From Rhizomicrobium sp. (GTDB lineage: Bacteria > Pseudomonadota > Alphaproteobacteria > Micropepsales > Micropepsaceae), in assembly GCA_037200985.1 (NCBI GenBank), contig JBBCGJ010000001.1:310001-374000 (forward strand): a stretch of DNA of 64,000 bases, given 5' to 3'. How positions within the stretch are numbered: the first letter of the stretch is position 1; each line of letters begins with the position of its first letter. Below the pieces are notes generated by a model. The model did not search any database. It saw only the letters and a list, made by a program, of their open reading frames with translations, and was not told the DNA's origin. The translations under genes were made by a program, and so were the position numbers. Of the stretch, positions 52,599 through 63,497 are shown one piece after another.

Positions 52599-54179
52599 TC
52601 ATTGGGCCGGTCTTTCGAGCCACAGCCAGCGGGTGCGGTGCAGATCGCGGGGATTGTCCACCCAACCCTTTACGTAAGACTGAACGAGATACTGGCTGGT
52701 GCGGAAGCGCGTCGGGATCCAGGGATAGTCCTTAAGCGCCAGGCGCTCGGCGGCGGCCAGGAGTTGGCCGCGCCTGGCGAGGTCCGGCTCCTCCTGGGCC
52801 CGATTCAGCAGGGCGTCGAAGGCCGGATTCCGGTAGCGGCCGTAATTGTTGCCGGCGTCGGAGCGCAGCAGGTCGAGGAAGTTGCTGGCGTCATTGAAGT
52901 CGGCGAACCAGGACGCGGCGCCCAGGTCGTAATTGCCCTGGACCATGTTGCGGCCGTGCACGGCGGCGTCGATGGCGTCGATGTCGACATAGACCCAGAT
53001 CGCGCGCAGCATCGCCTGGAGCACGGCAGCGACGCGCTTGTTGTTGGGCTCGTCATAGGTCTCGAAGACGAGGCGCAAGGGTTTGTCCGGCCCATAGCCG
53101 GCCTGGGTCATCAACCACTGGGCTTTCTTGAGGCGCTCGGCGGCGGGCAGCGGGCGGAAGTCGTAGGACTGCTCGCCGGGGTAGTTGGCGGTGCCCGGCG
53201 GCACGATGCCATAGGCGGGCGGCTCGCCCAGCCGCAGGACTTTTTCCGTCACGATCTCGCGGTCGAATGCCAGATTCAGCGCCCGGCGCACCCGCAGGTC
53301 GTTCAGCGGCGGATGCTGCAGATTAATCGAGATGTAGGAGAGGGCCAGGAGCGGCGTGGTGTGGACGAGCGCGGGCATGGTCCGCCGGAGCCAGCCGATC
53401 TGGGTCAGCGGGATCGGCGTCTGGGTGTCGAGCTCGCCGGCGCGGAACTGGCGCAAGGCCGCGTTGCTGTCGGCGATGGGATAGAAGTTCACGACGTCGA
53501 TGCGCACATGGCCGGCGTCGTAGAAGCGCGGATTCTTCACCAGCGTCACATGGTCGTTCGGAATCCATTCGCGCGGGACGAAAGGCCCGTTGCCGACGAA
53601 GCTGCCGGGCCGGGACCATCCGGCACCCCTGGCGAGGACGACATGGCGCGGCAGGGGATAGGTCGTGTCGTGGGTCAGGAGCTGGGGCAGATAGGCCGCC
53701 GGGTGCTCCAGCGTGACCACCAGGGTCTTGTCGTCGATGGCCTGGGCGCCCAGGGCGGCGGGCGGCAGCTTTCCCGTGCTGATCGCATGCCCGTTCTTCA
53801 CGACCCAGAGATTGTAGGCATAGGAGGCGCCGGTCCGGGGATCGAGCAGGCGGCGCCAGGCGAACACGAAGTCGGCGGCGGTCACCGGCCGCCCGTCCGA
53901 CCAGAGATGATCGCGCAGATGGAAGGTCCAGGTCTTGCCGTCGGGCGAGACGGTCCAGCGCGCGGCCGCGCCGGGAATCGGCTCGCCCGCCGCGTCGATC
54001 GTCGTCAGGCCGACCAGCAGGTCGCCCTCGATGGCGGATTCGTTGATGCCGTCGATGAAATGGGGGTCGAGGCTCTTGATCTCCGAGCCGTTGCCGCGAT
54101 CGAGCACCGTCAGGGCCGATGCGGGGCCCGCGGCGAGGCCTGCGAGGATGATGGCGTAAACCCATCCGATCTTTGCCAT
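52599..54179 (-). CDS. oppA: Oligopeptide ABC transporter substrate-binding protein (OppA-like, copy 2)
   Basis: A 526-residue paralogue of the protein at 50914-52533. MAKIGWVYAIILAGLAAGPA is a classical signal peptide with cleavage near ASA-LT, and no lipobox Cys is seen. GNGSEIKSLDPHFIDG, PDGKTWTFHLRDHLWSDGRP and VTAADFVFAWRRLLDP are conserved. The two copies keep the same NHDxLxLVKNPRFYDA region. One copy may be a free periplasmic receptor and the other membrane-tethered. ATG 54179 is preferred because the signal peptide begins there. Confidence 0.9.
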   Translation of the reverse strand: MAKIGWVYAIILAGLAAGPASALTVLDRGNGSEIKSLDPHFIDGINESAIEGDLLVGLTTIDAAGEPIPGAAARWTVSPDGKTWTFHLRDHLWSDGRPVTAADFVFAWRRLLDPRTGASYAYNLWVVKNGHAISTGKLPPAALGAQAIDDKTLVVTLEHPAAYLPQLLTHDTTYPLPRHVVLARGAGWSRPGSFVGNGPFVPREWIPNDHVTLVKNPRFYDAGHVRIDVVNFYPIADSNAALRQFRAGELDTQTPIPLTQIGWLRRTMPALVHTTPLLALSYISINLQHPPLNDLRVRRALNLAFDREIVTEKVLRLGEPPAYGIVPPGTANYPGEQSYDFRPLPAAERLKKAQWLMTQAGYGPDKPLRLVFETYDEPNNKRVAAVLQAMLRAIWVYVDIDAIDAAVHGRNMVQGNYDLGAASWFADFNDASNFLDLLRSDAGNNYGRYRNPAFDALLNRAQEEPDLARRGQLLAAAERLALKDYPWIPTRFRTSQYLVQSYVKGWVDNPRDLHRTRWLWLERPAQ

Positions 54180-54276
54180 GCCGCTCGAAGCCCTCGCAGA
54201 GTGACCGTCGATACCATATTCTTCGCACGCCCGACCGTCGGCCGGACCCGGGCGCCTCACAGACGGATGACCATCG

Positions 54277-54966
54277 ATGACATTTCCCCGCCTCGCGGCC
54301 GCCGCCGCGCTTCTGTTCGTCCCGCTGGCCGCACAGGCCGATCCCCGCCAGGATCTGGTGGACGGCATGGCGAAATGCGCCGTCGTCAACGACAGCGTCG
54401 ACCGGCTCTCCTGCTACGACGCGCTCTATCCGCAGCTCAAGGCGGCACGGGACGAGGCGCCCCAGGCCGCGACGGCCGCGCCGCCGCCTTCGGTCGCCGT
54501 CCTGCCGCCGGCATCCGCGCCGGTTGCCCCGCCGGCGGCGCCCGCCGCGCCGCTTGCGGCCGCGCCTGCGCCACCCCCGCCGCCGGTCGCCGACGACCGG
54601 CCCTGGTACGATCCCGGGCGCATGCTGGGCGTGTCGCCGCGCGAGCAGACCACGCCGGAGCAGTTCGGCGGCGAGAATCTCATGCCGCCGAAGCCGCCGC
54701 CGGGCCAGGTGGCGGTGAACCAGCCGCCGCGGGAGCTCGACAGCATCACCGCCAGCGTCCGCGACTGGTCCTTCAACTCCCACAACAAGTTCATCGTGGT
54801 GCTGGACAACGGACAGATCTGGCAGCAGATCGAGAGCGACGCCGGCAGGGCGCATTTCATGAAGAACGCGAAGAACAGCGTCACGATCAGCCGCGGCTTC
54901 ATCGGCTCCTACGACCTCGTCGTGAACGACGCGTCGGTCCTCTACAAGGTGCGCCGGCTGAAGTGA
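54277..54966 (+). CDS. Secreted protein with Pro/Ala-rich linker, unknown function
   Basis: A 229-residue exported protein: signal peptide LAAAAALLFVPLAAQA, a short domain with two cysteines (MAKCAVVNDSVDRLSCYDAL), a Pro/Ala linker at about residues 60-110, and a C-terminal domain (WSFNSHNKFIVVLDNGQIWQ, then QIESDAGRA). The CxxxxDxxxRLxCYD motif occurs in small periplasmic proteins such as VasI-like ones, but I would not assign a function. It runs opposite to its neighbours, and its stop abuts the stop of the ATPase gene with no bases between. It interrupts the opp gene run. Confidence 0.75.
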   Translation: MTFPRLAAAAALLFVPLAAQADPRQDLVDGMAKCAVVNDSVDRLSCYDALYPQLKAARDEAPQAATAAPPPSVAVLPPASAPVAPPAAPAAPLAAAPAPPPPPVADDRPWYDPGRMLGVSPREQTTPEQFGGENLMPPKPPPGQVAVNQPPRELDSITASVRDWSFNSHNKFIVVLDNGQIWQQIESDAGRAHFMKNAKNSVTISRGFIGSYDLVVNDASVLYKVRRLK

Positions 54967-56775
<1,809 letters not shown>

Positions 56776-56776
56776 C

Positions 56777-57715
56777 TCAGCGGTCCTTCGGATCGAGGGC
56801 GTCGCGCAGCCCGTCGCCGATGAAGTTGAAGCAGAACAGCGTCACCGCCATGAAGGCGGCTGGGAAGATCAGCATCCAGGGCGCGGTCTCCATCTGCGCG
56901 GCGCCTTCGGAGATCAAGACGCCCCAGGATGTCAGCGGCTCCTGGATGCCGAGGCCGAGGAAGGACAGGAAACTCTCCGCCAGGATCGAGGCCGGAACCG
57001 TCAGCGTGACATAGACGATCACCGGTCCGAACACGTTGGGGATGATGTGGCGGGTGATGATGCCGAAGCCGCCGACGCCGCCGGCGCGCGCCGCCTCGAC
57101 GAATTCCTTCTGCTTGAGCGACAGCGTCTGGCCGCGCACGATGCGCGACATGGTGAGCCATTCCACCGCGCCGATGGCGACGAACAGAAGGTAGAAATTG
57201 CGGTTGAAGATCACCATCAGGATGATGACCAGGAAGATATAGGGGATCGAATAGAGCACGTCGACGAAGCGCATCATCAATTCGTCGACCCGTCCGCCGA
57301 TATAGCCGGCGGTGGCGCCATAGGTGACGCCGATCACCAGGCTGACCAGCGTGGCGATCAGGCCGACGGCGAGCGACACGCGCGCGCCCACCAGGGTGCG
57401 CGCCAGCAGGTCTCGCCCGAGGGAATCCGTGCCGAACCAGTGGGCGGCGCCGGCGCTGCACAACACGGCGCTGTCCGGCCACCAGTCCGGCGCGCAGGAG
57501 ACGATGTCGTAGTTCTGGTAGGCATAGTCGTAGGCGAGCAGGAACGGCCCGAAGATCGCGGCCAGCGCGATGAGGCCCAGGACCGCGATGCTGACCACCG
57601 CCGCGCGGTTGCGGACCAGGCGGCGGAAGGCATCATCCCACAGACTGCGGCCCTGCACGTCGAGCGTGCGTTCCATCACCTCCTCGATGCGGTCGGGCGC
57701 GAAGGGAACGCTCAT
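56777..57715 (-). CDS. oppC: Oligopeptide ABC transporter permease OppC
   Basis: A 312-residue inner-membrane permease of the DppC/OppC type. An N-terminal cytoplasmic part ([20 protein letters not shown]) precedes the first helix, [20 protein letters not shown] is the conserved OppC loop, and the EAA-like loop [20 protein letters not shown] contacts the ATPase. The start overlaps the OppB stop by four bases (ATGA). The order on the minus strand is OppB, OppC, OppDF. Confidence 0.93.
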   Translation of the reverse strand: MSVPFAPDRIEEVMERTLDVQGRSLWDDAFRRLVRNRAAVVSIAVLGLIALAAIFGPFLLAYDYAYQNYDIVSCAPDWWPDSAVLCSAGAAHWFGTDSLGRDLLARTLVGARVSLAVGLIATLVSLVIGVTYGATAGYIGGRVDELMMRFVDVLYSIPYIFLVIILMVIFNRNFYLLFVAIGAVEWLTMSRIVRGQTLSLKQKEFVEAARAGGVGGFGIITRHIIPNVFGPVIVYVTLTVPASILAESFLSFLGLGIQEPLTSWGVLISEGAAQMETAPWMLIFPAAFMAVTLFCFNFIGDGLRDALDPKDR

Positions 57716-58659
57716 CGCGCATACCTCACGCGCGGGTCGAGCACGGCGTAGACGAGGTCGGCCAGCAGGTTCAGGAGGATCACCGCGACCGCGTAGTAGA
57801 TGAGCACGCCCATCACCAGCGTGTAGTCGCGGTTGAGCGCGCCCTGCACGAAATAGCGGCCGATGCCGGGGATGCCGAAGATCTGCTCGACGATCAGCGA
57901 GCCGGTCAGGATGCCGGCGATGGCCGGCCCCAGATAGGACACCAGCGGCAGGATGGCGGCGCGCAGCGCGTGGCGCACCACGATCATGAAGTTCGACAGG
58001 CCCTTGGCCCGGGCGGTGCGGACGTAGTTGGAGTGCAGAACCTCGACCATGCTGCCGCGCGTCAGCCGCGCGATATAGGCGATCTGCGGCAAGGCCAGCA
58101 CGACGACCGGCAGGATCATGTTGCGCAGGGCCCCGCCGCCCCAGCCCGCCACCGGCAGCGACAGGTCGTAGCCGAACAGCGTGATGCCGTAGACGCCGAA
58201 CAGAAGGGTCAGGATCGGGGCGGTGACGAAGGTCGGGATCGTGATGCCCACCATCGCGGCGGACATCACCGAGTAATCGGCGATCCTGTTCTGCTTCAGG
58301 GCCGCGACGGTGCCCAGGAGCATGCCGATGAAGATCGACAGCACGATGGCCGAGAGGCCGAGGCGGACGGTCACCGGCAGGCCGTCGGCGATCAGCTCTG
58401 TGACGGTGAAATCCTTGGTCTTGTACGACGGTCCGAAATCGCCATGTGCCAGCTTGCCGAGATAGATGAAATATTGCTGGTAGACGGGCTTATCGAGGTC
58501 ATACGCCGCCTCGATATTGTGCTTGATCTCGGGCGGGAGCTGGCGCTGGCTGTCGAACGGGCCGCCCGGCGCCAGGCGCATCATGAAGAACGACAGGGTG
58601 ACGATGATGAACAGGGTGGGAATGGCGCCCAGCAGCCGCCGGATAGCATAAGAGAACAT
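57712..58659 (-). CDS. oppB: Oligopeptide ABC transporter permease OppB
   Basis: A 315-residue inner-membrane permease. MFSYAIRRLLGAIPTLFIIV opens the first helix, FMMRLAPGGPFD the family loop, and NYVRTARAKGLSNFMIVVRH is the EAA-like loop. ATG 58659 is chosen over a GTG seven codons upstream because the helix begins there. It is the first gene of the opp operon; no binding-protein gene precedes it, in contrast to the usual oppABCDF order. Confidence 0.93.
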   Translation of the reverse strand: MFSYAIRRLLGAIPTLFIIVTLSFFMMRLAPGGPFDSQRQLPPEIKHNIEAAYDLDKPVYQQYFIYLGKLAHGDFGPSYKTKDFTVTELIADGLPVTVRLGLSAIVLSIFIGMLLGTVAALKQNRIADYSVMSAAMVGITIPTFVTAPILTLLFGVYGITLFGYDLSLPVAGWGGGALRNMILPVVVLALPQIAYIARLTRGSMVEVLHSNYVRTARAKGLSNFMIVVRHALRAAILPLVSYLGPAIAGILTGSLIVEQIFGIPGIGRYFVQGALNRDYTLVMGVLIYYAVAVILLNLLADLVYAVLDPRVRYAR

Positions 58660-58700
58660 CGCTTGCTGCCGGCCCCACACCCTTTGCTTCGGCGTTAATC

Positions 58701-58729
58701 AAACTCTGCGACGGTTAAGGCGATGTCAA
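58701..58729 (-). promoter_or_regulatory. Possible opp promoter
   Basis: On the minus strand a consensus TTGACA (58729-58724) lies 64 bases before the oppB start. The hexamer 17 bases later is GAGTTT, a poor -10 box; TGATTA slightly downstream is an alternative with a long spacer. The 150-base gap before oppB otherwise shows no feature. Confidence 0.3.
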
Positions 58730-58810
58730 TGCGCGATTGCGCGCCACGCGATGGACGTCGCGGAAGATTTCAGCAAATCGTGCGTGCACGTAATATTCGC
58801 AAAAGCTGCC

Positions 58811-59914
58811 TCATTGCGAGGCCATCCAGACCTCCCAGCGCGGATCGATATCGGCGCCGTGGAGCTGCCACCACTCGTCGTCCACCGCGAAGGCCGTCGC
58901 GAAGTGCGCCGGCGCGGTCGGAAGGTAGGGCGTCATGTCGGTCCCGAGCTCCGGATTCCTGACGACCAGGGGCAGGGCGGACCGTCGCGCCGGCCCATAG
59001 GGCACCCAGCTCGCGACGCCCGCGAGCGCTTGCGGGGCGGTCGCGAACCGCACGAACTCCATCGCCACGTCCTTGTGCGGATTGCCCTTGGGCACGCCGA
59101 AGACGTCGAGCTCGTAGAGCTGGTCGTCCCAGATCACGCTCACGGCCCGATGGTGCTGGGCCGCGTCGTAGACGTCGCCGTCGAGCACGGTGGCGAAGGC
59201 GGCGCGGCCGTCGTTGAGCATGGCGATCGCGTCGGCCGAATTGCTCCACCAGACCAGCGAACCCTTGAGCGTCGAAAGCTTGGTCAGGGCGCGGTCGATC
59301 CCGACCGGCGTCAGCAAGGCATCGTAAACATCCGCCGGCTTCAGGCCGTCGGCCAGGAGGGCGAGTTCGAGGTTGAATTTGGCGCCCCGGCGCAGCGCTC
59401 TCGGACCGGGAAAGCGCTTCAGGTCGAAGAAATCGGCGGCGGTCTGCGGGTGCGCCTGGCCGTAGCGGCGGGGCGAATAGGCGATGACCTGGGAATAGAC
59501 CACGCTGCCGACCCAGCACGGTCCGATGGCGTTCTTCACGAAATCCTTCGCGGCCGGCGTTCCGTCCGCGCCCGGCAGAAGGCTGGCGGCGTCGATATGC
59601 TCGAGCAGGCCCTGGCGGCAGGCGGCGATGGCGTCGGGAAGCTCGAAATCCATCACGTCCCATTCATAGCGGCCGCTGCCGATCATCTGCTGCAGCTCCC
59701 TCAGGCCCCCGTCATAAAGTGCGATGCGGACGTCATAGCTTTTCGCCTCACCGAAGGTGCGGAACATGGCGTTGGCCTGGGCCCGGCTATAGGGGCCGGA
59801 CCAGGTGGCGACGGTGAGGACGGGCAGGGTGCGGGTCAGCCAGAAATAGGCGCCCACAAGCACGACCAGCACCGCGCCGGCCACGCCCAGGATGATGATG
59901 GTCCGTCTCTTCAT
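58811..59914 (-). CDS. Orphan extracellular solute-binding protein (PotD/SBP_bac_1-like)
   Basis: A 367-residue membrane-anchored or exported binding protein. MKRRTIIILGVAGAVLVVLV is a signal anchor. LTVATWSGPYSRAQANAMFR and YDVMDFELPDAIAACRQGL-type segments (here YEWDVMDFELPDAIAACRQG) and DFFDLKRFPGPRALRRGAKF match binding proteins for polyamines, iron or thiamine-like ligands. No permease or ATPase gene is nearby, so it may serve a remote transporter. It lies eight bases before the end of the AsmA gene on the same strand. Confidence 0.8.
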   Translation of the reverse strand: MKRRTIIILGVAGAVLVVLVGAYFWLTRTLPVLTVATWSGPYSRAQANAMFRTFGEAKSYDVRIALYDGGLRELQQMIGSGRYEWDVMDFELPDAIAACRQGLLEHIDAASLLPGADGTPAAKDFVKNAIGPCWVGSVVYSQVIAYSPRRYGQAHPQTAADFFDLKRFPGPRALRRGAKFNLELALLADGLKPADVYDALLTPVGIDRALTKLSTLKGSLVWWSNSADAIAMLNDGRAAFATVLDGDVYDAAQHHRAVSVIWDDQLYELDVFGVPKGNPHKDVAMEFVRFATAPQALAGVASWVPYGPARRSALPLVVRNPELGTDMTPYLPTAPAHFATAFAVDDEWWQLHGADIDPRWEVWMASQ

Positions 59915-59922
59915 GCCGCGCC

Positions 59923-61866
59923 TCAGTGAATGCCGAACATGCCCTTTAGCGTATCGCCGACCGATTTACTTTTCTTCTTCGTGTTCGCCGGCGGTCCGGT
60001 CAGGCCGTTCAGCAGGCCGGCGATGGGGGCGGTTCCGGTGTTCAGGAGGCCGCCGATCAGGCCGGTCACGGCACCCGCGAGGTCGGGCACATAGCGCACA
60101 TGGCGCCACGGCCCGGTGATCGCGAAGGGCACGCCGACATCCAGAAGCTTCAGCTTCCCGCCGATCGAGGCCTTGGGCTCGATGCGATAGACGATGGTCT
60201 GGTTGCCGAGGTCGAGGGCGCCGGCGCCCGTCATGTTGACGAAGGCGCTGGAGAGCTTGAGGTCCTTGTTCGTCAGGATGCCGTTCGCGATCGTGAAGCT
60301 GCCGCCGAACCTGTCGAAATCGGTGACGGCTTCGGTCGCCGTGGCGCCGGCGCTGAGGATGGTGGCGACCGAGCGCGCCACCATGCCCATGTCGACGCCG
60401 CGGACGCTGCCATGCCCGATGACGACGGACCCCTTGCCGGACAGGCCGCGCATGATCGCATCGGGCGAGGCGCCGCTGGACACGACATCGAGCACGATCG
60501 TGCCGCGGCCGTCGATCTTGTCGACGCCGATCGTATCGGCCAGGAACGGCCCGAACGCGATGTTGGCGAAGGCGAGCTTGTTGGCGATGCGCGGCACGGG
60601 CGGGCGGGTATCGACGCTCAACGTCGCGGCGCCGGTGCCGCCATAGAGCTGCATCGGGTTCATCGTCGCGGTCATCGCACCGCCGTCGAGCGCGGCGGCG
60701 ATGACGGTTTTCCCGAGCTTGAGATGCAGGACGTCGAGCCGGCCCGCGTTCAGCGTCAGGCGGCCGTTCAGCAGCTTGAGCAGGTCGAGCTTGATCGCGG
60801 CTTTGCTCCAGCCGCCGCCCGGCGGCCCGGCCGGCGGCGCCGCGTTCGGCATATGCGGCCCCGGCGGCGCGCCGCCGAGATAGGTGTTGAGATCGAGCCG
60901 GTCGATCGAAAGCACGCCGTCGACCGCCGGCACGGCGGCGCGCAGATCGGCGTCGAGATAGCCGGAGACATTCATCCCGTCGAGCTTCGCGGTCATGTTC
61001 GTGAGCGAAAGGCTCCTGTCGTGCGCCGCCACCGCGGCGCGAATGTCGAGCGCGCCCAGGCCATGTCCGGCGGCGATGGGATGACCCAGCCACGCCGCGA
61101 CATCCTTCAGTGAGGGCGTGCGCAGCGAGCCGGTGCCGCCGATCAGCCCGTCGCCGCCGATCGTGCCGAAGAAGCCGGCGTTCAGGAAATCCGAGGCGAC
61201 GGCGACCGTGACGCGGGTGCCCTTGCCGGCCAGCAGCGTCTGGATCGTCGTGGCCGACAGGCTGTAATTCAGGCGGCGGCCGCGAAACGCGAACGTGCCG
61301 CTCACGCCGGCGGGGCGGTCGAGCCGGGTCAGCGCCACCTTGGCGCCGAGATGGTCGATCTCGCGGCTGATGCCCAGCCTGGCATTGTCGTAGGCGACCG
61401 TGCCGTCCGCGACCGCGATGCCGGCGAACGCCGTCTTGGCGGCGACGCCGGTGCCGGCGGCGGCGCCGTGTCCGGGCGTCAGCTCCCAATTGGCGCGGCC
61501 GTCGCGCGCCACCTCGAGCGCGAGCCGCGGCCGGTCGCATTCGATTTGGTCCGCCTCGATCCGGCCGGACAGCAGCGGCAGAAGCTTGATGCCGATGCGC
61601 AGGACGTCGATTTCCGCGAGATGCGGCGCGCGCCCGCCGGGCATGTTCGCCAGCGTCACGCGGTGCGCGGTGAGGCCCAGCGTCGGAAACAGCGAGAAGG
61701 CGAGATCGCCCTCGATGCGGAAGGCGCGCCCCGTGGCCTGGCTCACGCGCTGCTCGATCTGATCGCGCAGCGTTCCGGTCGGCACCACGAACGGGACCGC
61801 GAGGACCGCGAGGACGATCAGCACGGCCAACCCGCCCAGAAAACTCAGGAGAATGCGACGATTCAT
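59923..61866 (-). CDS. AsmA-family inner-membrane protein
   Basis: A 647-residue periplasm-facing protein anchored by one N-terminal helix (LLSFLGGLAVLIVLAVLAVP). The AsmA N-terminal domain reads RDQIEQRVSQATGRAFRIEG, then DLAFSLFPTLGLTAHRVTLA, and the C-terminal region (FDRFGGSFTIANGILTNKDL, LSSAFVNMTGAGALDLGNQT) is AsmA-like. The family bridges inner and outer membranes and is linked to phospholipid transport and membrane assembly. A Pro/Gly-rich loop (GGAPPGPHMPNAAPPAGPPG) divides the protein. Start is ATG 61866. Confidence 0.9.
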   Translation of the reverse strand: MNRRILLSFLGGLAVLIVLAVLAVPFVVPTGTLRDQIEQRVSQATGRAFRIEGDLAFSLFPTLGLTAHRVTLANMPGGRAPHLAEIDVLRIGIKLLPLLSGRIEADQIECDRPRLALEVARDGRANWELTPGHGAAAGTGVAAKTAFAGIAVADGTVAYDNARLGISREIDHLGAKVALTRLDRPAGVSGTFAFRGRRLNYSLSATTIQTLLAGKGTRVTVAVASDFLNAGFFGTIGGDGLIGGTGSLRTPSLKDVAAWLGHPIAAGHGLGALDIRAAVAAHDRSLSLTNMTAKLDGMNVSGYLDADLRAAVPAVDGVLSIDRLDLNTYLGGAPPGPHMPNAAPPAGPPGGGWSKAAIKLDLLKLLNGRLTLNAGRLDVLHLKLGKTVIAAALDGGAMTATMNPMQLYGGTGAATLSVDTRPPVPRIANKLAFANIAFGPFLADTIGVDKIDGRGTIVLDVVSSGASPDAIMRGLSGKGSVVIGHGSVRGVDMGMVARSVATILSAGATATEAVTDFDRFGGSFTIANGILTNKDLKLSSAFVNMTGAGALDLGNQTIVYRIEPKASIGGKLKLLDVGVPFAITGPWRHVRYVPDLAGAVTGLIGGLLNTGTAPIAGLLNGLTGPPANTKKKSKSVGDTLKGMFGIH

Positions 61867-61927
61867 GGCGCGGCGAGCATAGCGTGCCCGCCGGGGTTTC
61901 GCAGTCCGGATCGCGGGGCGGAAAGCC

Positions 61928-61956
61928 TTGCTTTTGCGGGGGGCGGGCCATATTTT
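61928..61956 (+). promoter_or_regulatory. Promoter of tRNA-His
   Basis: TTGCTT (61928-61933) and TATTTT (61951-61956) are separated by exactly 17 bases, 23 bases before the mature tRNA start. This gives a plausible start site about 16 bases before the tRNA. Confidence 0.5.
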
Positions 61957-61978
61957 CCCGCTCCCCGCGCGGGACCGT

Positions 61979-62055
61979 GCAGTTGTAGCTCAGCTGGTTA
62001 GAGCGCCGGATTGTGGATCCGGAGGTCGGTGGTTCGAGCCCACCCAACTGTACCA
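61979..62055 (+). tRNA. tRNA-His(GTG)
   Basis: The cloverleaf is complete: acceptor GCAGTTG with CAACTGT, D-arm GCTC/GAGC, anticodon arm CCGGA-TTGTGGA-TCCGG with anticodon GTG, T-arm GGTGG-TTCGAGC-CCACC, discriminator A73 and encoded CCA (62053-62055). The first pair is G1-U72 and the base before G1 is T, so there is no templated G-1. This is the atypical tRNA-His of Alphaproteobacteria. It lies between the AsmA gene and the convergent MFS gene. Confidence 0.95.
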
Positions 62056-62071
62056 TTCCGACTACACCCGG

Positions 62072-63460
62072 CTACGGGCCGAAGGTTGTCTTCGCGGCGG
62101 CGTCCGCCGATGTCTCGAGCGTGGTCGCCTGCGGGCGGAGATGTCTGGACGCGGCCCAGAACAGCAGGACGGGCAGAACGAACAAGATGGACGAAAGCGC
62201 GAGCGCCATGCGCAAGGCTTCCGGGCCAAGCCGATGCGTCAGCGCATCGCTCAGGATGCCGACGACCTGCGGCCCTAGGCCCAATCCGATGAGGTTCACG
62301 GCGAACAGAACCAGCGCGGTCGCGGTCGCCCGCACGTTCAGCGGCACGAGGACCTGAATCGTCGAGAAGGCGGGCGCCACATAGCTGGAGGCGAGAAAAT
62401 AGGTGAACCCATACAGCGCCAGCGCGACGACCGGCTGGTGTATGACGAAGGTCAGCGCCGCCGCGGGCAGGGCGATGAGCGCCGCGCAGGCCGGCAGCCA
62501 CAGCGCCCAGCGCGCATCGCGCCTTGAAAGCCTGTCCGCGAAGTAGCCTCCCAAAAATATCCCAAGGGCGCCGCCGATCCCCAGGATGGGCGCCAGGATG
62601 AGGGCGATGTTCGCCGGCAGGTAGCCGTAACTTCTAACGAAGAAAGACGGTATCCAGGTCGACAGGCCGACGCTGCAGAAGCTGAACGACGCGCAGGCGA
62701 ACATCAGGAATCGGTAAGCCCGGATGTTCCACAGCACCGGAAGGCTGCGGATCAGGGGCGGAGGCGATTGCGGCGCGGGCGACACCCCATCCGACATGCC
62801 GCGCGACGGTTCGCGAACGGTCAGGAAGAAGACCGCCGCGAACAGAAGGCCCGGCGCGCCGGCGATCATGAAGGCGCCCCGCCACCCTATGTAACGAAGC
62901 GCGACGCTGCCGATGAGAAATCCCAGCAGAAGTCCCAGCATCGGTCCGATGTTGGCGATCGCGAAGGCGGTCGCGCGTTTTTCCTTGGGGAAATAGTCGG
63001 CGAGGATCGACATCGCGGCGGGCGTGAAGCCGGCCTCGCCGATCCCCACGCCGAACCTCGCCAGCAGAAGCTGCGCGGTGTTCTGCACGAAACCGCACAG
63101 CGTCGTCATGAGGCTCCACACGGCGATGGAGAGGCTCATGATGATGCGGCGCGAACCCTTGTCGGTCTGCCGGGCGATCGGCAAGCCCAGGGTGGCGTAG
63201 AACAGGGCGAATGCCAGGCCGGAAAGAAAGCCGAGCGCGCTATCCGACAGATGCAGGTCGTTCTTTATCGGCTGCAGCAACACGCTCACGATCTGCCGAT
63301 CGACGAAGTTGAGCGCGAAGCCGACCAGGACGAGCGCCAGTATGTAGCCCCGGTAGGCGCGCGCGGGACCCAGATCGGCGCCGTCCGGTTGTGCCGCGGC
63401 GGAAGTCGCATTCTCGGTATTCGCGTCCAAAGACTCTACTCGCCGATTCTGCAGCGGCAT
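62072..63460 (-). CDS. MFS transporter, spinster-like
   Basis: A 462-residue inner-membrane transporter with about twelve helices. LVGFALNFVDRQIVSVLLQP is helix 1 with the spinster-type DRQ, LPIARQTDKGSRRIIMSLSI is the MFS motif A-like loop, and GIGEAGFTPAAMSILADYFP and KEKRATAFAI follow. Spinster-like carriers in Alphaproteobacteria often lie with TonB receptors and move organic acids or lipids, but the cargo is unknown. The ATG (63460) sits inside a perfect hairpin. A TonB receptor gene ends 38 bases upstream, so the two may be one unit. The C-terminus is followed by tRNA-His. Confidence 0.9.
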   Translation of the reverse strand: MPLQNRRVESLDANTENATSAAAQPDGADLGPARAYRGYILALVLVGFALNFVDRQIVSVLLQPIKNDLHLSDSALGFLSGLAFALFYATLGLPIARQTDKGSRRIIMSLSIAVWSLMTTLCGFVQNTAQLLLARFGVGIGEAGFTPAAMSILADYFPKEKRATAFAIANIGPMLGLLLGFLIGSVALRYIGWRGAFMIAGAPGLLFAAVFFLTVREPSRGMSDGVSPAPQSPPPLIRSLPVLWNIRAYRFLMFACASFSFCSVGLSTWIPSFFVRSYGYLPANIALILAPILGIGGALGIFLGGYFADRLSRRDARWALWLPACAALIALPAAALTFVIHQPVVALALYGFTYFLASSYVAPAFSTIQVLVPLNVRATATALVLFAVNLIGLGLGPQVVGILSDALTHRLGPEALRMALALSSILFVLPVLLFWAASRHLRPQATTLETSADAAAKTTFGP

Positions 63461-63485
63461 TGCGGCAGCGCGCCTGCCGCAATGC
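63457..63485. promoter_or_regulatory. Perfect hairpin over the MFS start codon
   Basis: GCATTGCGGCAG (63457-63468) and CTGCCGCAATGC (63474-63485) are perfect 12-base inverted repeats around the loop CGCGC. The structure lies 12 bases after the TonB receptor stop and contains the MFS start codon (63460-63458) in one arm. No T-tract follows. It could end the receptor transcript or limit translation of the transporter. Confidence 0.5.
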
Positions 63486-63497
63486 CCGATTGTTGCA

